The translations under genes and the position numbers were made by a program. A DNA stretch of 64,000 bases from Onthophagus taurus (taxonomy: Eukaryota; Arthropoda; Insecta; Coleoptera; Scarabaeidae): the NCBI RefSeq assembly GCF_036711975.1, contig NC_091966.1, positions 32,495,501 to 32,559,500 on the forward strand, written 5' to 3'. Below the pieces are notes generated by a model, which was not told where the DNA came from, made no database searches, and saw nothing but the letters and a program-made list of their open reading frames with translations. This document shows, piece by piece, positions 42,010 to 55,860 of this stretch (positions are counted from its first letter, which is position 1; the number at the start of each line of letters is the position of its first letter).

Positions 42010-45000
42010 CCTAGGATTTGTAGATTTGTCTCTATTGGATGTTTGAAAATCGTGAAGGAAATTTGTCTTAATCTACCCTTCCGATCGGTTGAGAGTAATT
42101 TGTATTAATTTAGAAGCGAAATTTGAAATGAAAATGTGAAATTGAGTTGTTCGGTTTTTATAATACCAGTTTATTTGTTTTATTATTTTTACGTTTGTAG
42201 TTAAGGTAAGTTTACCGGATTTGTGGGTTTAACATTTCGAAATCGTGTAGTGGCAGTTCGCGTGGAAATTATATTCCAATCGAACGCACACGAAAACGGG
42301 TTTCTAACATTTCCACTAACGCGATTACCCGAAGGAAGTGCTTGATTCCAATTAAACTCTTGGAGCGACCGCAACAACGCGATTGACGCAAATTTTGTAC
42401 CTAACAAGGTCGTGTGTATCTAAAACTACGTAACACCGCAGAGGTGTACTTATAATGAACTCTAACGTTGCATGCAAATTTATTAAAAAATGATTCACGT
42501 TATAATACTTAATAAAAAAATGTTGAAACCTTGAAAATAATTTATTTTAGATCCATAATATTAATATATTTTTTAAATATTTTCTATAAATAGAGCACAG
42601 AAAAAATATATGATTCTATTATTAACTAATTACCCACTTGAACATTAACAATAACTATGGTCATTCTTTCATTTCATTGTTAATACTGTTGAATAGCCTC
42701 GCTACCCAATTATCCTAATCTACCTAAGTCTTACGTGAACTCTCCGCTATTAAAAGGAGGCAATTAGAATGATTTACGTCTACGATTTGGCTTTTCATAC
42801 TCAGGTCACGTTCTTTTATGTATTTTTCTTTCTACTTTAATCCTTCGTAATGAAGTGTTACGTTAAAAAATGGTGGAGGAGCCTCCATAAAAATTCAAAC
42901 TTTTTTGTGACCCATATGTCAATAAACCAGATATACGTTTTTGATACATTAACTGTATTTAATTATTAAATACAGATACTAAAAATACTTTATGCCAATA
43001 TTTTTAAATATAATTATGCATGTAGCATTTCTTTGGGAGTTTTATAATAAACGTGCTATTGGTTGATATATTTAAGTCTTTATCTGACTTTTCGTTTCTT
43101 ACAAATTACGGCATGTTCATTAGGAACCGTTGGAGTTTATGAAAGTTTTGATTTTTGCATATTAAAGTGTACTGAGGTCTCTCAGTTTTCGTTCCTGCAA
43201 GGATCTGGGTATGTAACCATTCATGGTGACAAAGAAGGATCTTTTATCATGAAAAGAAAGTAAATAATTGCTTATTCCAATTTGACTTGACTACGCATTC
43301 TTGGGTACGAATTCTTTAGCTTCTCTTTCTAAGGAGTTCTACTCTAGCTTGCTGATTAGATTCTGGTTAAAAGTTGAAAATCATTGCGATTTGGAAAGTA
43401 AGTAAAGTTATTTGGGCGGTGCATATAAAAAAGCATTTGATTTCTAATGTTTCTAGATTTTCTGCTTTACATCCCCAGAATTTATTCTTGCACTTGAAAG
43501 TGCTGATCAACAGTGTAAGATGAAGCTATTTATGAATGCGCTTTAATTAAATTTAAATTAAGTTTTTTGTACATACAATATTTATCAATCTTTCATTATT
43601 TTATTGAATTTCAATTGAGGTAGTTCCAGCATAGGAAACCTTATAGCTAGTTTGGTGATCACGATATTGGTCAATCCCGAGAATGTCCCCACTTTCTTAA
43701 GATAAAGAATGAATCCCTGTCATATTTAAACCACAAGTTGATCTAAATCTCGTATTTAATGGTAATTTATTCTAGACATACCTAGTCAACTTGACGCTCA
43801 TATAATTTGGCAATTCGAATGAGCCCAAAAAATAACTTTGGAATGTCAAGATTATTTATTAGGAAATATAGGCAATTGCCTAGGGTCCTGGGCTCGGGCA
43901 ACTAATCGTACTAATAGTCGAACAGGGGGGCCTGGCCTAGTTATCGTTAATCCGGCGGTTTTTCACGGCATGATAATTTCTAATTTTTAAAATTATAAAT
44001 GCCACGTCGAGTAAAAGATTCCTTATAACAAAATGTTGTCAACAAACGGTGGTCAATAAAATCGATAAAAGTTTTTTAAATTGGTTGGAAATAAGTTTTG
44101 TGAGTGCAGAGGTTAGGACGTAGTTTTTCTATTTTACTAATCGAAGAACGGATGCTTAATCCAATTGCAGATTGTCTTGAACTTATGCCAGAGTTCTCAC
44201 AAACACGTACCAGAATTTCATTCTCAGCGATTAGTAATGATGTGTTAGCGACCTGGATTTCGTTTAGTAGGTAATGAACCAGTTTCTGCTGATTTGGCTG
44301 TGTTTTGTTTAGGAATTTTCTCTATATTTTACAAAGCTTCATTTTTTTGAAGAGAACTTTTAAAATATTAACCTTAGTTATTGGTTTCTATTACAAAATA
44401 TGGTGGAGGAGCTTCGTCGAATACATAAACAGAATAAGATCTATTTTTATAATTAAACATAACAGATTTCAAGTTTGAAGCATGTTGCTCAAATTAATTA
44501 TTATTTTGTGAGTAGTATTATAATTGATTTATCCTACACCAACCTCTTAAACGGTAATTGGACAAAGTATCCTGAATGGTTAGTTTGTAATTGAGCAACA
44601 ACAATGTCTATACACATTGGTCTATACATATATCAGGTCTATACACGTTTCATCTTGACCTACAATTGTTCGACAAAGAGAACCCGCTGCTTATGTTTTA
44701 AAATGAATATATGGTATTTATTTGCACGGTATTTCATATGGAAACCCCATGTGTATATAAATATCTATGTATGTGCTACTCTTCAATAGGGAAAATTATG
44801 ACGTTAAAATTAAATTAACTCTAAACCGCGATTATCATATTATTGGCAAATATGTGAGGAAAGTAAATTTTTCTAAAAAGGTAGGAAAAAATGGTTATTG
44901 AATTTTCCTTTTTGTATTCAGTGAAAAAAGTGACGTGCAAAAGGTACACGATAACATTAGATCGGTCTTTATTACTGTATCATTTTCTAAAATCTACGAC

Positions 45001-45435
45001 TGAAATTTATGGTTAACTTCACAAGTTTATCATGCTTTATTCTTAAAAATATACGACGTGGATTTTTCAAGTATCATTAACTGTTGCGTTTATATCGTCA
45101 ATAAATTTTGAAGAAGTTTTGGAGAAAATAAAATTTATTTAATTTTGTTTTAATAAATGGTGAATCGCCTATTTATAAAATTTTGAGTAAATGACGCCCA
45201 ACCTGAAAAAAAATTTGGTGTAACTTACCTTATGATCACAAATATGTTCTATGGTTTAATTCCAATCCATTTACGAAAAAAGACTAATTTTATCTATGGT
45301 ATCTATTAGTATAGTAAGTCTTCTGCATTTTGTTTCAGCAATTGTTTTCAAGCAATTTCTTCCAGGTTTGGCTGAGCTGTATACCCTCTGTGTCGATGTC
45401 ATTCTTCTGGCGATACATTTTTTACTTTTCTGGAC
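42010..45435. other. upstream of PBAN, AT-rich, hAT-like scrap near 43880
   Basis: The first few hundred bases probably hold PBAN regulatory DNA; 42230-42420 is less AT-rich. At 43870-43945 ggcaattgcctagggtcctg and ggggggcctggcc resemble the end of a hAT-type element, without a visible partner. Two lone blocks, tggtggaggagcctcc at 42871 and tggtggaggagcttcg at 44402, are related. No gene is supported. Confidence 0.35.
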
Positions 45436-45439
45436 GTCC

Positions 45440-45925
45440 TCTGGAAGTACTCTATTTTTTGACCCTGTCCGAATGACAATGCTGTGCATCTTCTATTTGC
45501 TCTATTTTTCTTATTCTGAAAAATTTCATATTTTCAAATTTTTTTCGACATTGATGCAGCTGAGAGCAAAAGTGTTACAGAGCAGTATGTAAAAGACGTA
45601 GGTATTCTAGTCTGGTCGAACTCTATTTTTTGAACCTGCCCGAGTGGCTAGCAGTGAAATTTGTTACAACTTTTATTCTAAAAGTATTTCTGTATCATGC
45701 TCGGAATACCGATTTTTTCCATTAGCAACTTGTGAAACTACGAATTCTTCTAATTTTCATATTTTCGAATATTTCTCTACATTGATTCAGCTGAGAGCAA
45801 AAGTATTTCAGAGCAGTGTATAAAGGAGATAGATATTCTAGTCTTATCGAACTCTATTTTTCGAAGCCTGCCCGAATGGCAATGCTCCGCATCTTCTATT
45901 TGCTCGATTTTTCTTATTCTAATAT
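45440..45925. repeat. degenerate tandem repeat, period about 230 bp
   Basis: The blocks cattgatgcagctgagagca (about 45550) and cattgattcagctgagagca (about 45780) recur 230 bases apart. ctctattttttgaccctgtc, ctctattttttgaacctgcc and ctctatttttcgaagcctgc recur at about 45450, 45625 and 45850. The first and third are followed by atcttctatttgctc and ttttcttattct. There are thus about two to three units with internal deletions. Confidence 0.65.
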
Positions 45926-45929
45926 CCTT

Positions 45930-47295
45930 TTCGTATCCATTTATTCAACATTTGAAGATTCGTCTGGTTTGATCGCCATAGTACTTCACATACTTGCACG
46001 ACAGTCTGTAGACACCTGGTGCTTTTAATAACATCTTTTACTGCTTAAAGAATTTGTTGTCTGGTATTTTTTTCCCTGTTGGAATACAATATGAACTACG
46101 TCCTTTAGTAGTTGTTTAGTGGTAATTCAATATCTCCCTGCCGCATATCTTTCTGACTTTCTGGAAAAGAATCATATCACTATGATGAACCTTATGTCCA
46201 TATACGGTTTCTTCCGGAACACTGTGTTCGAATTTTCATTTTTGTTAATGGTGGTTATTGATATATCGAGGAATGGTAACTTTTGTCATTAAAGACTAGT
46301 TAAATAATACAACGAATTCTGCAGTCGTTATTTGACATTGCTTCTAAATGAGAAAGGTATCTACTACGTATCGCAGCCAAAACTTTGATTTCCAAGGATC
46401 GTCTTGTGCCATATTTTGGTATGAGACTTAAACCTTCCACGGCATGCGTTATCAGCACTATGCTAAAAATCATTCCACGTTGAAGTTGACTAATATATTC
46501 TGTATAGTTGGAGAAATGAATATTGCCAAATAGTCCTATAAATATGTTAAATCTTCATTGTATATTGTTGTATTTTTCTCGCCACTTTTTGTACTCTTGC
46601 TTTGCTTTCTCAATGACTAATTTGTCTGTTTTGTTTAGCAGTAGTTTTCCAATTACCAGTTGCAGTGCCTCGAAGGTTTTGGTTTTTCATATAGTCATAG
46701 TTCATATAGTTTCATAAGTCAAAGAGAAATCTTTGAGGATTAATAAGCTAAAATTTTTGAGGAATGTCGACATTACATTTTGCTCTCTGTACTGTAAAAC
46801 CACCATGTTTTCAATTTCAGTTTTATTTGTGATGACACCGGTCATGAAATTCTATGAACTTATATACTATTACAATTCATTTTTTATCTTATTTATGAAA
46901 TTTCAAAAATAATGTTCTATTTGTCGCCAAAACATGTCAAAATAACTTTTTTTACATTGAAATATACAGTTTTTTAAACTATTCGGTTAATTTCTCAACA
47001 TGTTGTTCAATAAAACACATTTTCTTCAGCACTGTTAGGATTCAATGCACATTATTACACCATCATCTTCGACAAAAGTCTTGAGTTTATCATTAAAACA
47101 ATTATTTTTATGAACGTTGTTTTACTAAATTACGAGTATCAATGAAGACTATTGAGAGTACATAATTATAAATACATATATAAATTTAGTATTTATTAGT
47201 TTTTATTTTAATTTAATGAACTTAATGAAAATCCTTGATTTACAACATTTCAATTTTATTCATAATACTGAGGTAATCAATTTTTTATATTGTTA
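45930..47295. other. AT-rich DNA, no gene seen
   Basis: No coherent frame or repeat was recognised before the candidate exon at 47299. Confidence 0.35.
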
Positions 47296-47298
47296 CAG

Positions 47299-47348
47299 AT
47301 TATGTCTTTAATAATTCAAAAATCGCAGATGAGCCATTTTCCATTCAG
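47299..47348 (+). CDS. candidate internal exon (50 nt) of a large plus-strand gene
   Basis: A polypyrimidine/TTACAG acceptor, 50 bases and a CAG|GTAAGT donor. Read in phase 1 it encodes YVFNNSKIADEPFSIQ without a stop. Joined to the exon ending at 27268 it keeps the frame (the split codon becomes GAT), and it ends in phase 0. The peptide is not recognised. It could be an alternative microexon. Confidence 0.35.
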
Positions 47349-47349
47349 G

Positions 47350-50300
47350 TAAGTTTGAATTGTTACATTTTTTCTTGTTATATAGTTCTTAAAAGATTTA
47401 TCGATTGCTAAACAGTTTAAATAGGGTGGAAATTTCTTTCTTGTCGTCAATGGATAATTTATCGCCTTTTAAATGGGTAGGCGGGTGGAAGTAATTCAAA
47501 TTTTGGCACGTATGCCGTTCATGCAGTTTGGAACTGTTCCATATTGAACTACTTTGTTACTGAATGGTATTAAATTCAAAATTTATTGCTTGCTATGAAA
47601 TGAACAATACAAAAGGAAATATTTCAACTGCATTTGTTTCGCCTATTTTCTTCATTAACTAATTGATCCACACCAAGATAAACAACTATTCAGTTTGTTC
47701 CGTTTCATGAATAAACTGTCACGACGTTAGTAAAAGTTTCAATATTTTAACCCATTTCCTCTCGCCCTGTTGACGTCATTTCATCCCCACAAACGATCAC
47801 CACTACCCTTTCATTTTGTGCGCTCGAAGTTCGAATTTGCTCATTAATCCCCATTTAGGGGAAAAGTGTGAACGTAGGCGATTTCGGGAGCTTCCCAAAG
47901 TCGTCGTTCCGCATGGCTTTTCAAAGGGAACGTGAGAGATTATATATTGCTCAAAATTGAATTAGTCCGCACGACGGCTTTTCAAGCCCACTCGTTTGTA
48001 ACTTGAGAATATATCTCTTTTCATTATTAAATATGTTTTTCACTAAATTCGTAATTTTTATATAATATTTCAAAGAAATCTCTTAACGTCATAATGTAAT
48101 ATTCAATCTTTAAATTAACTATTTACGTTGAATGTTTACGTGAGCTCACTCATGTTCGTAGTGTAACTAATTTAATGAACCGCGCGTGTTCGTAGTAAAC
48201 AAGTTGAGGAGAGTTGAGACAACTAAGAATCCATATTTAACGACGCGAAATAGAAGCGTAAGTGGAAGACTAAAGTTAACTTTTTGGTTGAAGACGGGTA
48301 TATTTAATTTTAAAGGTGTCTATTAGGTGTTTAAACGAAGTATTTCTAACTTTAATGAGATTAAAATGTAAAATTTAGTATATTATCGTAGTGAAACTAC
48401 AATGTAATTATATAAATTGTTATTCTGAATTTTGGGAGGGTGAATATTAATTTGGACGAAGGTATACGGGATATTTGGTGATGGTCCCTAGGGATCGTGG
48501 CGTAACAGGACTTTAAAACAGGAAATCGCACTTAAAACGGCCTCCGGTTGGTCGTGGTGATATACTGATACCGCATTTCCGTAATTTATTCTTGAGCCTT
48601 ATCATTTAGGTCAAGTGCACGGAGCTGGCGTGATATAGAACCGTAAAAGAAGCCAATATTTGTGACCTTCCAAATGGTACTTCGACGTTCTCCCTTCTTC
48701 TATTAAGGGTAGAGACAGCCATCGAGTGGCCCTTTATAACTTTATCTATTCGTATTAAAATTTAAAAGTTATTGTTTTATCGCAGTTCTTTTATCATTAA
48801 TAAAATAAAAATGAAACGTAATTTGTTTGTGGAGTCAATTTTACCTAAAAAAATATTGAGTTAGGAACCATAATTCTTTCGATTACGTTATAAATCGTAA
48901 TCAGCAGACAGTAAAATTCAAATGAGCCATAAACCGTATTATTTGTTGCTACAATCTCGATTTTATACTTTGCATGCTCGTAGAGTTTTAAATTTGCATG
49001 ATTCGCGGTTGGTGGGCCGATTATCACGCAATCATAGCAAATGGCATGAATGAATTCAGTGCCCCAAATTACGAACACGCAAACGTCTAGCCGTTAAATA
49101 AAACTACTAAAACATAAAACGATACATGATATAAATTTGATTTACTGGCGCATCCACCACTTTTGAAGGAAATTACAACTTCAATGTTATTGAGAAGAAA
49201 CTACAACATGAAGTAGTATTTTCGGGGAAATCCAATTCATTCTTAAATAAAGGGGGAAATGGACGTATAATGGGAGCACAATTATGTTGGTATTACATAT
49301 TCAAATTTATATGGGGAGCTAGAAGCTCTAAAATGTCCTGTACATCATTTTACAAAAAAAGAACATAGTAGTTTAGGAAAGTTTAATTAAATCCTATACA
49401 TTTTACGAGTACCTATTTAACGATATAAACAATAATTTACTAAGCATATGTGATGAGCTTTATGAACGAAACATGGATCTTACTGATCCTAACGAAAATA
49501 TGTGTTTGACACCGTTGAATACGAACTAACTGCTCAAATTTTTTTCAGGATGATGTTTTATTCCGCTTGATCACGCTGAACGTGCCTTTCTTACCATAAA
49601 TATTGTCTCCACGAGATTTTCGAAAACAGTTCGAAATCAATAAAAGCTTCGAAATGGAGAATTTGTAGCTTTTTACTTCAGAATTTATTTCATAAATTGA
49701 AATCTGATCTTTTCACAGGATTAAGAAAAAGTTACAAGTACGGAGATTAAATTACTTTAAAAAAATTATACATTCACCACACGTTTCAAGACATTTTAGC
49801 TTAGTACTTAGTACTAGAAAACAAATGTTTTCGAAAAGAAATTGATGAAACTTTAGGTATCTTTGTTTCCAAATTATTTTTGCAATCAAGTCTAAACTTT
49901 AAAACGCCAAAGCCTGTACAATAGATCTTTCTGCATACAACCCCAATTTTAATTCTCCAAGACAGTGCACAATCAATTACAGCTCCAAAATTCTTAACTT
50001 CATCAATGGATAAAAGCAGACAACCTTATCAATCCTGATGGGTTTACTTTTATCACAGATCTCTAATTTCTATCTCACTTTGCGGTGTGTGATAGTTTAT
50101 TCAAGGAGTAGTCAGGGATCTAAAATCAACAGAAATCAATAAGGGATCAAAAAATATTTAAAGTTATATTTTAGTTCCAAGCTCTGCATCGGTTTTGATG
50201 CATATCGATATGGCTATTTGACTTTCAATATCGTATATCTTCGTTTGCAAATTTGATTGTGATTGTTTTATTCAAATACAAATTTGATTAGCTAAATTGA

Positions 50301-51224
50301 TAATCATCTATGCGTTTTTATCCAATCTGTCAAAACATTCTGAAGTTTTATGTTGCTGACCTGAAGTAATCTTGAAACCACTTTTCGTGTTTTAGGTCTG
50401 TAGATTTCTGTTATGGTCTATATCCTGAAAGAATATGTGTACTCAAGATTCGATAACATCTTTCCAACTATGAGCAATTAATCAGAATTATAAATATTCA
50501 TGAATGAGAAGTGAGTAAACAACTTTGTACAAAGGACGGAAGTGGTATCGCTAATTCGTAGTGCTGACTATGTTCGTGTGTTTTCAAAAAACAATAAAAT
50601 GAGGTACATTCTCATTGGTCAAGGCATTCCTTTTTACTTCTTTCACTACAACGTTTATGTATCATTTGGATTTGTTTTTTCTGTACAATTTTTCACAATA
50701 TTAAAAGCATAATTATAAAAAAACTAAAGAAAAAGTTTATTCCATCGATTAAAATTAATACAAATCTACTAATTTGAAAGAATATTTAATGTTTATAAAG
50801 GTAAATTTCCTTCTCGAGTGACTAAAAATTACGTAATAAGTTTCGAATTATGCATCCTTGTCAACAAATTTGCATTTGGTGAGCAGAAATGGAATGAAGA
50901 TTTGGACTTACAGGACTAAATTTAAATTTCTCAAACTTCTCAACTCGTACTACATTCGGGCCAACATTGCATTACATCTTGCTTTATTAAAATTTAAGTC
51001 GACGAACCCCAAGATATTGCGCATATCCGTAGAGTGAATTGCGGGCAAAGAAAGTCAAGTGGGACGTATACCGTGTATAATTTAAAAAAGAAACTTCTAT
51101 GAACGCTATAAAAGTTTCCAACCGCTTTATAAAAGAAATAGAGAAAATTTTAAATTTTAAATTGAAAATTCAACAAAACATTATTGTGTTATGGTAATTA
51201 TTTTTTATTATTCTTTTGTGTTTC
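47350..51224. other. non-coding region with GC-richer islands, probably intronic
   Basis: Islands at 47755-47990 and 48160-48740 are less AT-rich and hold no frame. gttcgtagt occurs twice at 48150-48200, and cctagggatcgtggcgtaac and cctccggttggtcgtggtga lie at 48487-48560. They look like conserved regulatory blocks. The remainder is AT-rich without features. Confidence 0.35.
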
Positions 51225-51226
51225 AG

Positions 51227-51251
51227 GTTGCAAATGATATCGCCCAAAAAG
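51227..51251 (+). CDS. candidate microexon (25 nt) of a large plus-strand gene
   Basis: A strong acceptor (ttgtgtttcag) is followed by 25 bases encoding VANDIAQK and a G|GTTAGT donor. It enters in phase 0, as required after 47348, and leaves in phase 1, the same phase as the alternative first exon at 58690-58726. Not recognised. Confidence 0.3.
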
Positions 51252-51254
51252 GTT

Positions 51255-53080
51255 AGTAAATATTTATTTTAAATCGTCCAGTCCTTTAAAGCATAAATTT
51301 AATTTGCAAATTAATTACATATATTCATTGAAAACGTTGTTTTGTTTTCATTGGATACAGGTTCCAACTTTATTAAAACATGAATAAGCTTCATTAAACA
51401 TTCTATTTTACCTGCATGGATTCATTACATAAAAATAAAATACTTTATGTATGTATACAATTTTATTTTGGTTAAATAAATGAAATTACTTCGTTTGAAC
51501 ATTCAAATTACACCACCACTCGCGCTCTCTATATTCGAGAAGCGAAGTTATCGATTCAATTCGCTTTCCAACCGCCTGAAACCTTCCAGAAACGGGCCTC
51601 AAAATACATTTCAGATTCAAGTTACCAGTTGGGAAAATCGCCGCTAGGTGTCTCTAATTATCTTGTGTGAATATTTTAAATACATTTTGCGATTTTCTGT
51701 AATAAATATTTAGTTGTTTTATAGTTGCCCTTTTTACAATAATTTTTTCTTGTTTTAATTTGGGTTAAACTAACAAAAAAATAAATTATCCTTCCACTTA
51801 CTTAACTTTTATCCACCCCTGATCGTTTTATCTCCCTCAACATAATTGAATCGTTTAGATTGGGATTAGTTCTTTCTACGAGAATTCTAACGAAGTTTAT
51901 TTAGCTAATGATTGTTTTTTTTTGTGGTTTTCCAATGTTGAGTTCCTTTCGTAAATCGGAGGGTTGATACATGGGGGTTGCAACTCGTTAATTGAAAATT
52001 TGGTGGTGTGGAAGGTTCCACAAATGAATAACGATCGGGTTCTGGACCCCGGAAACTTCCGGGGGATTAATTTCCGAAATGATTGATTTCAACTCGGCTT
52101 TACCGTTTAATGACTAATGATTATACCCGTTTGTGAGATAGGATTTTGAAACGCATGCATTTTTTAAGCTTTTTATCGTTAATTTATGGATTTTACAATT
52201 TTAAAGCTTTTAAAATCCATTTTATTTTTTACCATTAATTTTTTCCTTAGGTGGTCGATATTTTTTTAAACTTACAGATTGTATCTAAGGTGAAACTTTG
52301 CACGATAATTACTTTGATGCATTACAGTATTTTGCATAAGTGGCGTAAGGTAACAGTAAGTTGTAGATGGGGTTCCAAGATGTCGACCCCTACAATTTCA
52401 AAATAAATCAATACAGCTTACTTACACCCTTGGCCTCTAGGTTTCTTCTTTACAGATGAAAAATTTATATTATACAACTTTTTTAAATTAAACTCGTACT
52501 TTGAATCATTGAATCATATTGATTTCCCAACGCATTTTGGAATTGATTCATACTAAATGTATTAATGAATTCGAAGAGCTGATAACGAGCAATATAACAA
52601 AGTTGCAATAGATTTTAACTTTAAGCAACTTGAAATCTTGGAAAGAATGTGTTGTTTGTACTGGTTTTATGTACATTTTTCTAAAAGGTAATTGTTTCTA
52701 AAAGATTGTGGGATTATGAGAAAAAAAAATTAAGAATCGAAAACGTTTGGAACATTCCTTTACGATGTCATTATTACCAAAGCAATGCAATAATTAGCAA
52801 AAACAAAAGGTTTTTAGAGAAATTATATTTTTCGATTTTTTGTCAAAAACGATTTTCAATCACATGCACTAAGCAATAAAAGCTAAAGTAACTATAAAAG
52901 CTACTAGTATTTGTAGCCAGAAGACTTCTAACTAGAGAAAATAAAGAGATCTTCTTCTGATCTCTGATCCACTATTCGTATTCGTAGATTGAGACAGACA
53001 AATATGTTAGGCGATCCATATCTAGGCACGGAATATTTAAGATTTCCTGGAGCTTTAGTAGTAGCTAACACTCATGTATT
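51255..53080. other. AT-rich DNA with one GC-richer island
   Basis: 51520-51680 and 51950-52150 are less AT-rich (for example ggttctggaccccggaaact) and may be regulatory. No gene is seen. Confidence 0.35.
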
Positions 53081-53084
53081 TAGA

Positions 53085-53200
53085 CCTGTTTTGGTTCAAG
53101 AGTTCTGTAGTTCCAAACAATTCTAAACCTTTCCGCGCATACATATAATATGAAATATGGATACGCAAAAAGATTCAATGTTCGGAGCTACATAACTTTT
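53085..53200. repeat. dispersed repeat copy 2 (first copy near 318)
   Basis: Shares cctgttttggttcaagagt, attctaaacctttccgcgca and gttcggagctaca blocks with 318-440, in the same orientation and order. Copy 2 is more diverged in its right half. Confidence 0.6.
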
Positions 53201-53459
53201 GCTAATGTATCTCTTATTATTGCATAGAATTTTGTCTTATCCGAGTGTTGTATTATTTTTCACGGTTTGATAAAATCGTTGCAGGTAATTAATAAAGTTA
53301 GTACAAACAATGCAATACAAAAATGCGTTTGTTGATGTCCTCCACGTTTAATGTCTAAAACACAACCATGTAGTGCATTCGCGTCGCAAAACACATATGA
53401 TAAATAACCCAAACTATCGCGGTATAAATACCAACTAACGCGACACTGTTCTTAGTAAC

Positions 53460-53800
53460 ACTTCTCTGCGAGATTGTGACATGGTTATATGTCTCCAAGT
53501 GAATCCTGAACACAACTTTACGGCCCATAACGAAGTTTTCCCTTGCAATACATCAACATCACAACTCATTTCACCATTAGGAAGTTTATACTAATATTTA
53601 GTATTATTTGAATTATAATGAACATTAATTTTATTCGAAAGTTTAATTTTGTCATCTGTTTTTATTGAATCATCAGCATAAAATATTGATATATTTTCCA
53701 ATTTTCCGATAAATTATTTATATACAATAAAAAAGATAGATCTTATTGGATATAGCGCGGACAGTTGAATGCCCGTTAATATATCCACTTTGAAACCTAG
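53460..53800 (-). pseudogene. reverse transcriptase remnant (non-LTR, jockey-like)
   Basis: The minus strand reads SALYPIRSIFFIVYK (family PQGSILGPLLFLIYINDL), then IGKLENISIFYADDSIKTDD with an intact YADD (complement of 53669-53680), then degraded sequence. Stops and frameshifts are common and only the catalytic core is left. Confidence 0.75.
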
Positions 53801-55860
53801 AAAGTATATTATATTTAGCAACATAGCCAACCATTCCATTCACTGTTACTGCCTCAATTACTTTCGCAAGGTTAAAAATCAAACACATTTATTGCGTCTG
53901 TAATTCTTAAATGAATGTATTTGTTATGTGGCAGTTTCATGATTGTATATTTCTGGGTTGTCAGAGATATTTCACTTTTAAAGGATATATTTATAACATT
54001 AGCTAGATGGATATTCTACATGGGTCATCGGTTTAAGATTGCTGTGATTGCTTTAATTTCGAGGTTTTCAGTGAAATTAAAATCAATTGTTAAAGAAACG
54101 ACGACAATGATTCAAAATCTTCGTAAAACTCCATCATTCTTAACTAATACATTACCTCTCCGATAATCATCCTTAAAATCATTTAATCTTTTATCATCTT
54201 TCAGGCCTTTTAATTTGTAATCAAATCACAAAGGAAGTCGTGTATATAATCAGTATATGGTAACGTCTATTTTTTTTTGTCTCAATTCTTTAATAAAGAT
54301 ACTACGGGATTCAGGATCAATGCGGATTGACATGCAGTCTCTCCACATCCTATAATTTATGTAAGCAATCTTTATGCGATTTCCACCCATCTTGTTTTCT
54401 TTGATTTGTTGTTTGACCGTTCTATTTAGAGCGATACTGTAATTTCTGATGTTTTCGTAATTTTTTGATTCTTTGTCCAACCTTTTGTTTATTTAAGAGC
54501 TTAACCGGGTTATTGATGACATTTGTAGAGGAGGATAAAACCTTTGACCTGGTTACCGTGCACTATAATATTTGTACGCATAGGATTATTGTGGAATGCT
54601 AGTCTCATCGCGTAGTTTAAAGGAAGTAAGTCAACAAATAAATAAGAGCACTCTTAATACGCATACGAACACATAATGAGCTTGCTGTCAAATGTCTCCC
54701 TATTCGCTGATGTGGACAACTTATTTAAGATTAGTGCCACCAAGATTACAAGAACAGTTTATAGGTAATAAATGCTTGATGAGTGATTTTAAATATTGAC
54801 AAATCTGGATGGTTCATATCACTCTGAAGTTTAACACATTCAGAGTTACAGGTTATATCTAAATAATTTTGCAATAATCAGCATAAAGTGAAAATGTAGT
54901 AGAAGAGAATCTTGGTTGCTCTGTGACTCTCCAGAGTGATCTGGAGAAAAAGGGACAAAAAATTATCAACTTCCATGTTATCAAAATGGTCAATCTTCTC
55001 TAAAATCTTACTAAAATCTATTTAGATATGTATTAATTCGCGTTTCTATTTTTAAAGCTTGTTGTTTAATTACAGTGCAACAAAAAGTTTAAAAGTGAAA
55101 AATTGAAAGTTTCTAATTGTTATAGGACATAATAGAATGCTTGAAGGTATCAATCGAAGTGAAATTTATTAAGACAAATTGTATTGTTCGATGTACTATG
55201 TTGAAAAAGGAGTTATATTATTATATTAAAAAGAAAATCCATAGCAAGTGGGTTTGATTGTAAAACTTCATACATACTATGGAAGATAAAGAATAAACAA
55301 TATTTTACCAATATTAAATTATTATATCACAATTTTTTACTGATCAAAACGCTCAAAAGTGCCAGTGAATCCAATATGTCATAAAGAACAAAGCGTATAC
55401 ATACACATATATTTGTTATAATTTTATTGGAGATTTTATTTATTTTATAGAAGTAAAATATCTAACGGAAATAAAGACTAAAGTATACAGAACATTCACA
55501 TTGTTTGTTCTTTTACTCTCTGTTGGTCGTTTAGCAAAGGGATAACAGAGTATAAGCGTAAAGCAATTCGCGTAGAGTGTTATTGACATGAATAGAAGAG
55601 ATTGGAATGAAGACACTCAATAGAAACAAAAAGATATCCAATTTTGTTTTAATACGATATTAAATGCAAATAAACGAAACTTTTGCAACATAAACCGGAT
55701 ACTAAATACAAAATAATCGAATCAATGCAACATCATTTATCTTAACAATGAATTTCACAAAATATCGTAAATCAATGTATTCAATGCAGTCTTGGCTAAA
55801 TTGAGCGAAAAACACTTAACTAATTCTATTTTAAAATCTTGTTGGTCGAAATGTCAGAAA
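53800..55860. other. AT-rich DNA, no gene seen
   Basis: Minus-strand scraps next to the RT remnant (53800-54480) may be more of the same retroelement, but I cannot align them. The rest shows no feature. Confidence 0.3.

Noticed and set aside
45271-45489. Minus-strand 72-residue frame as a gene
   Set aside because: It partly lies in the degenerate tandem repeat and shows no known motif or splice context.
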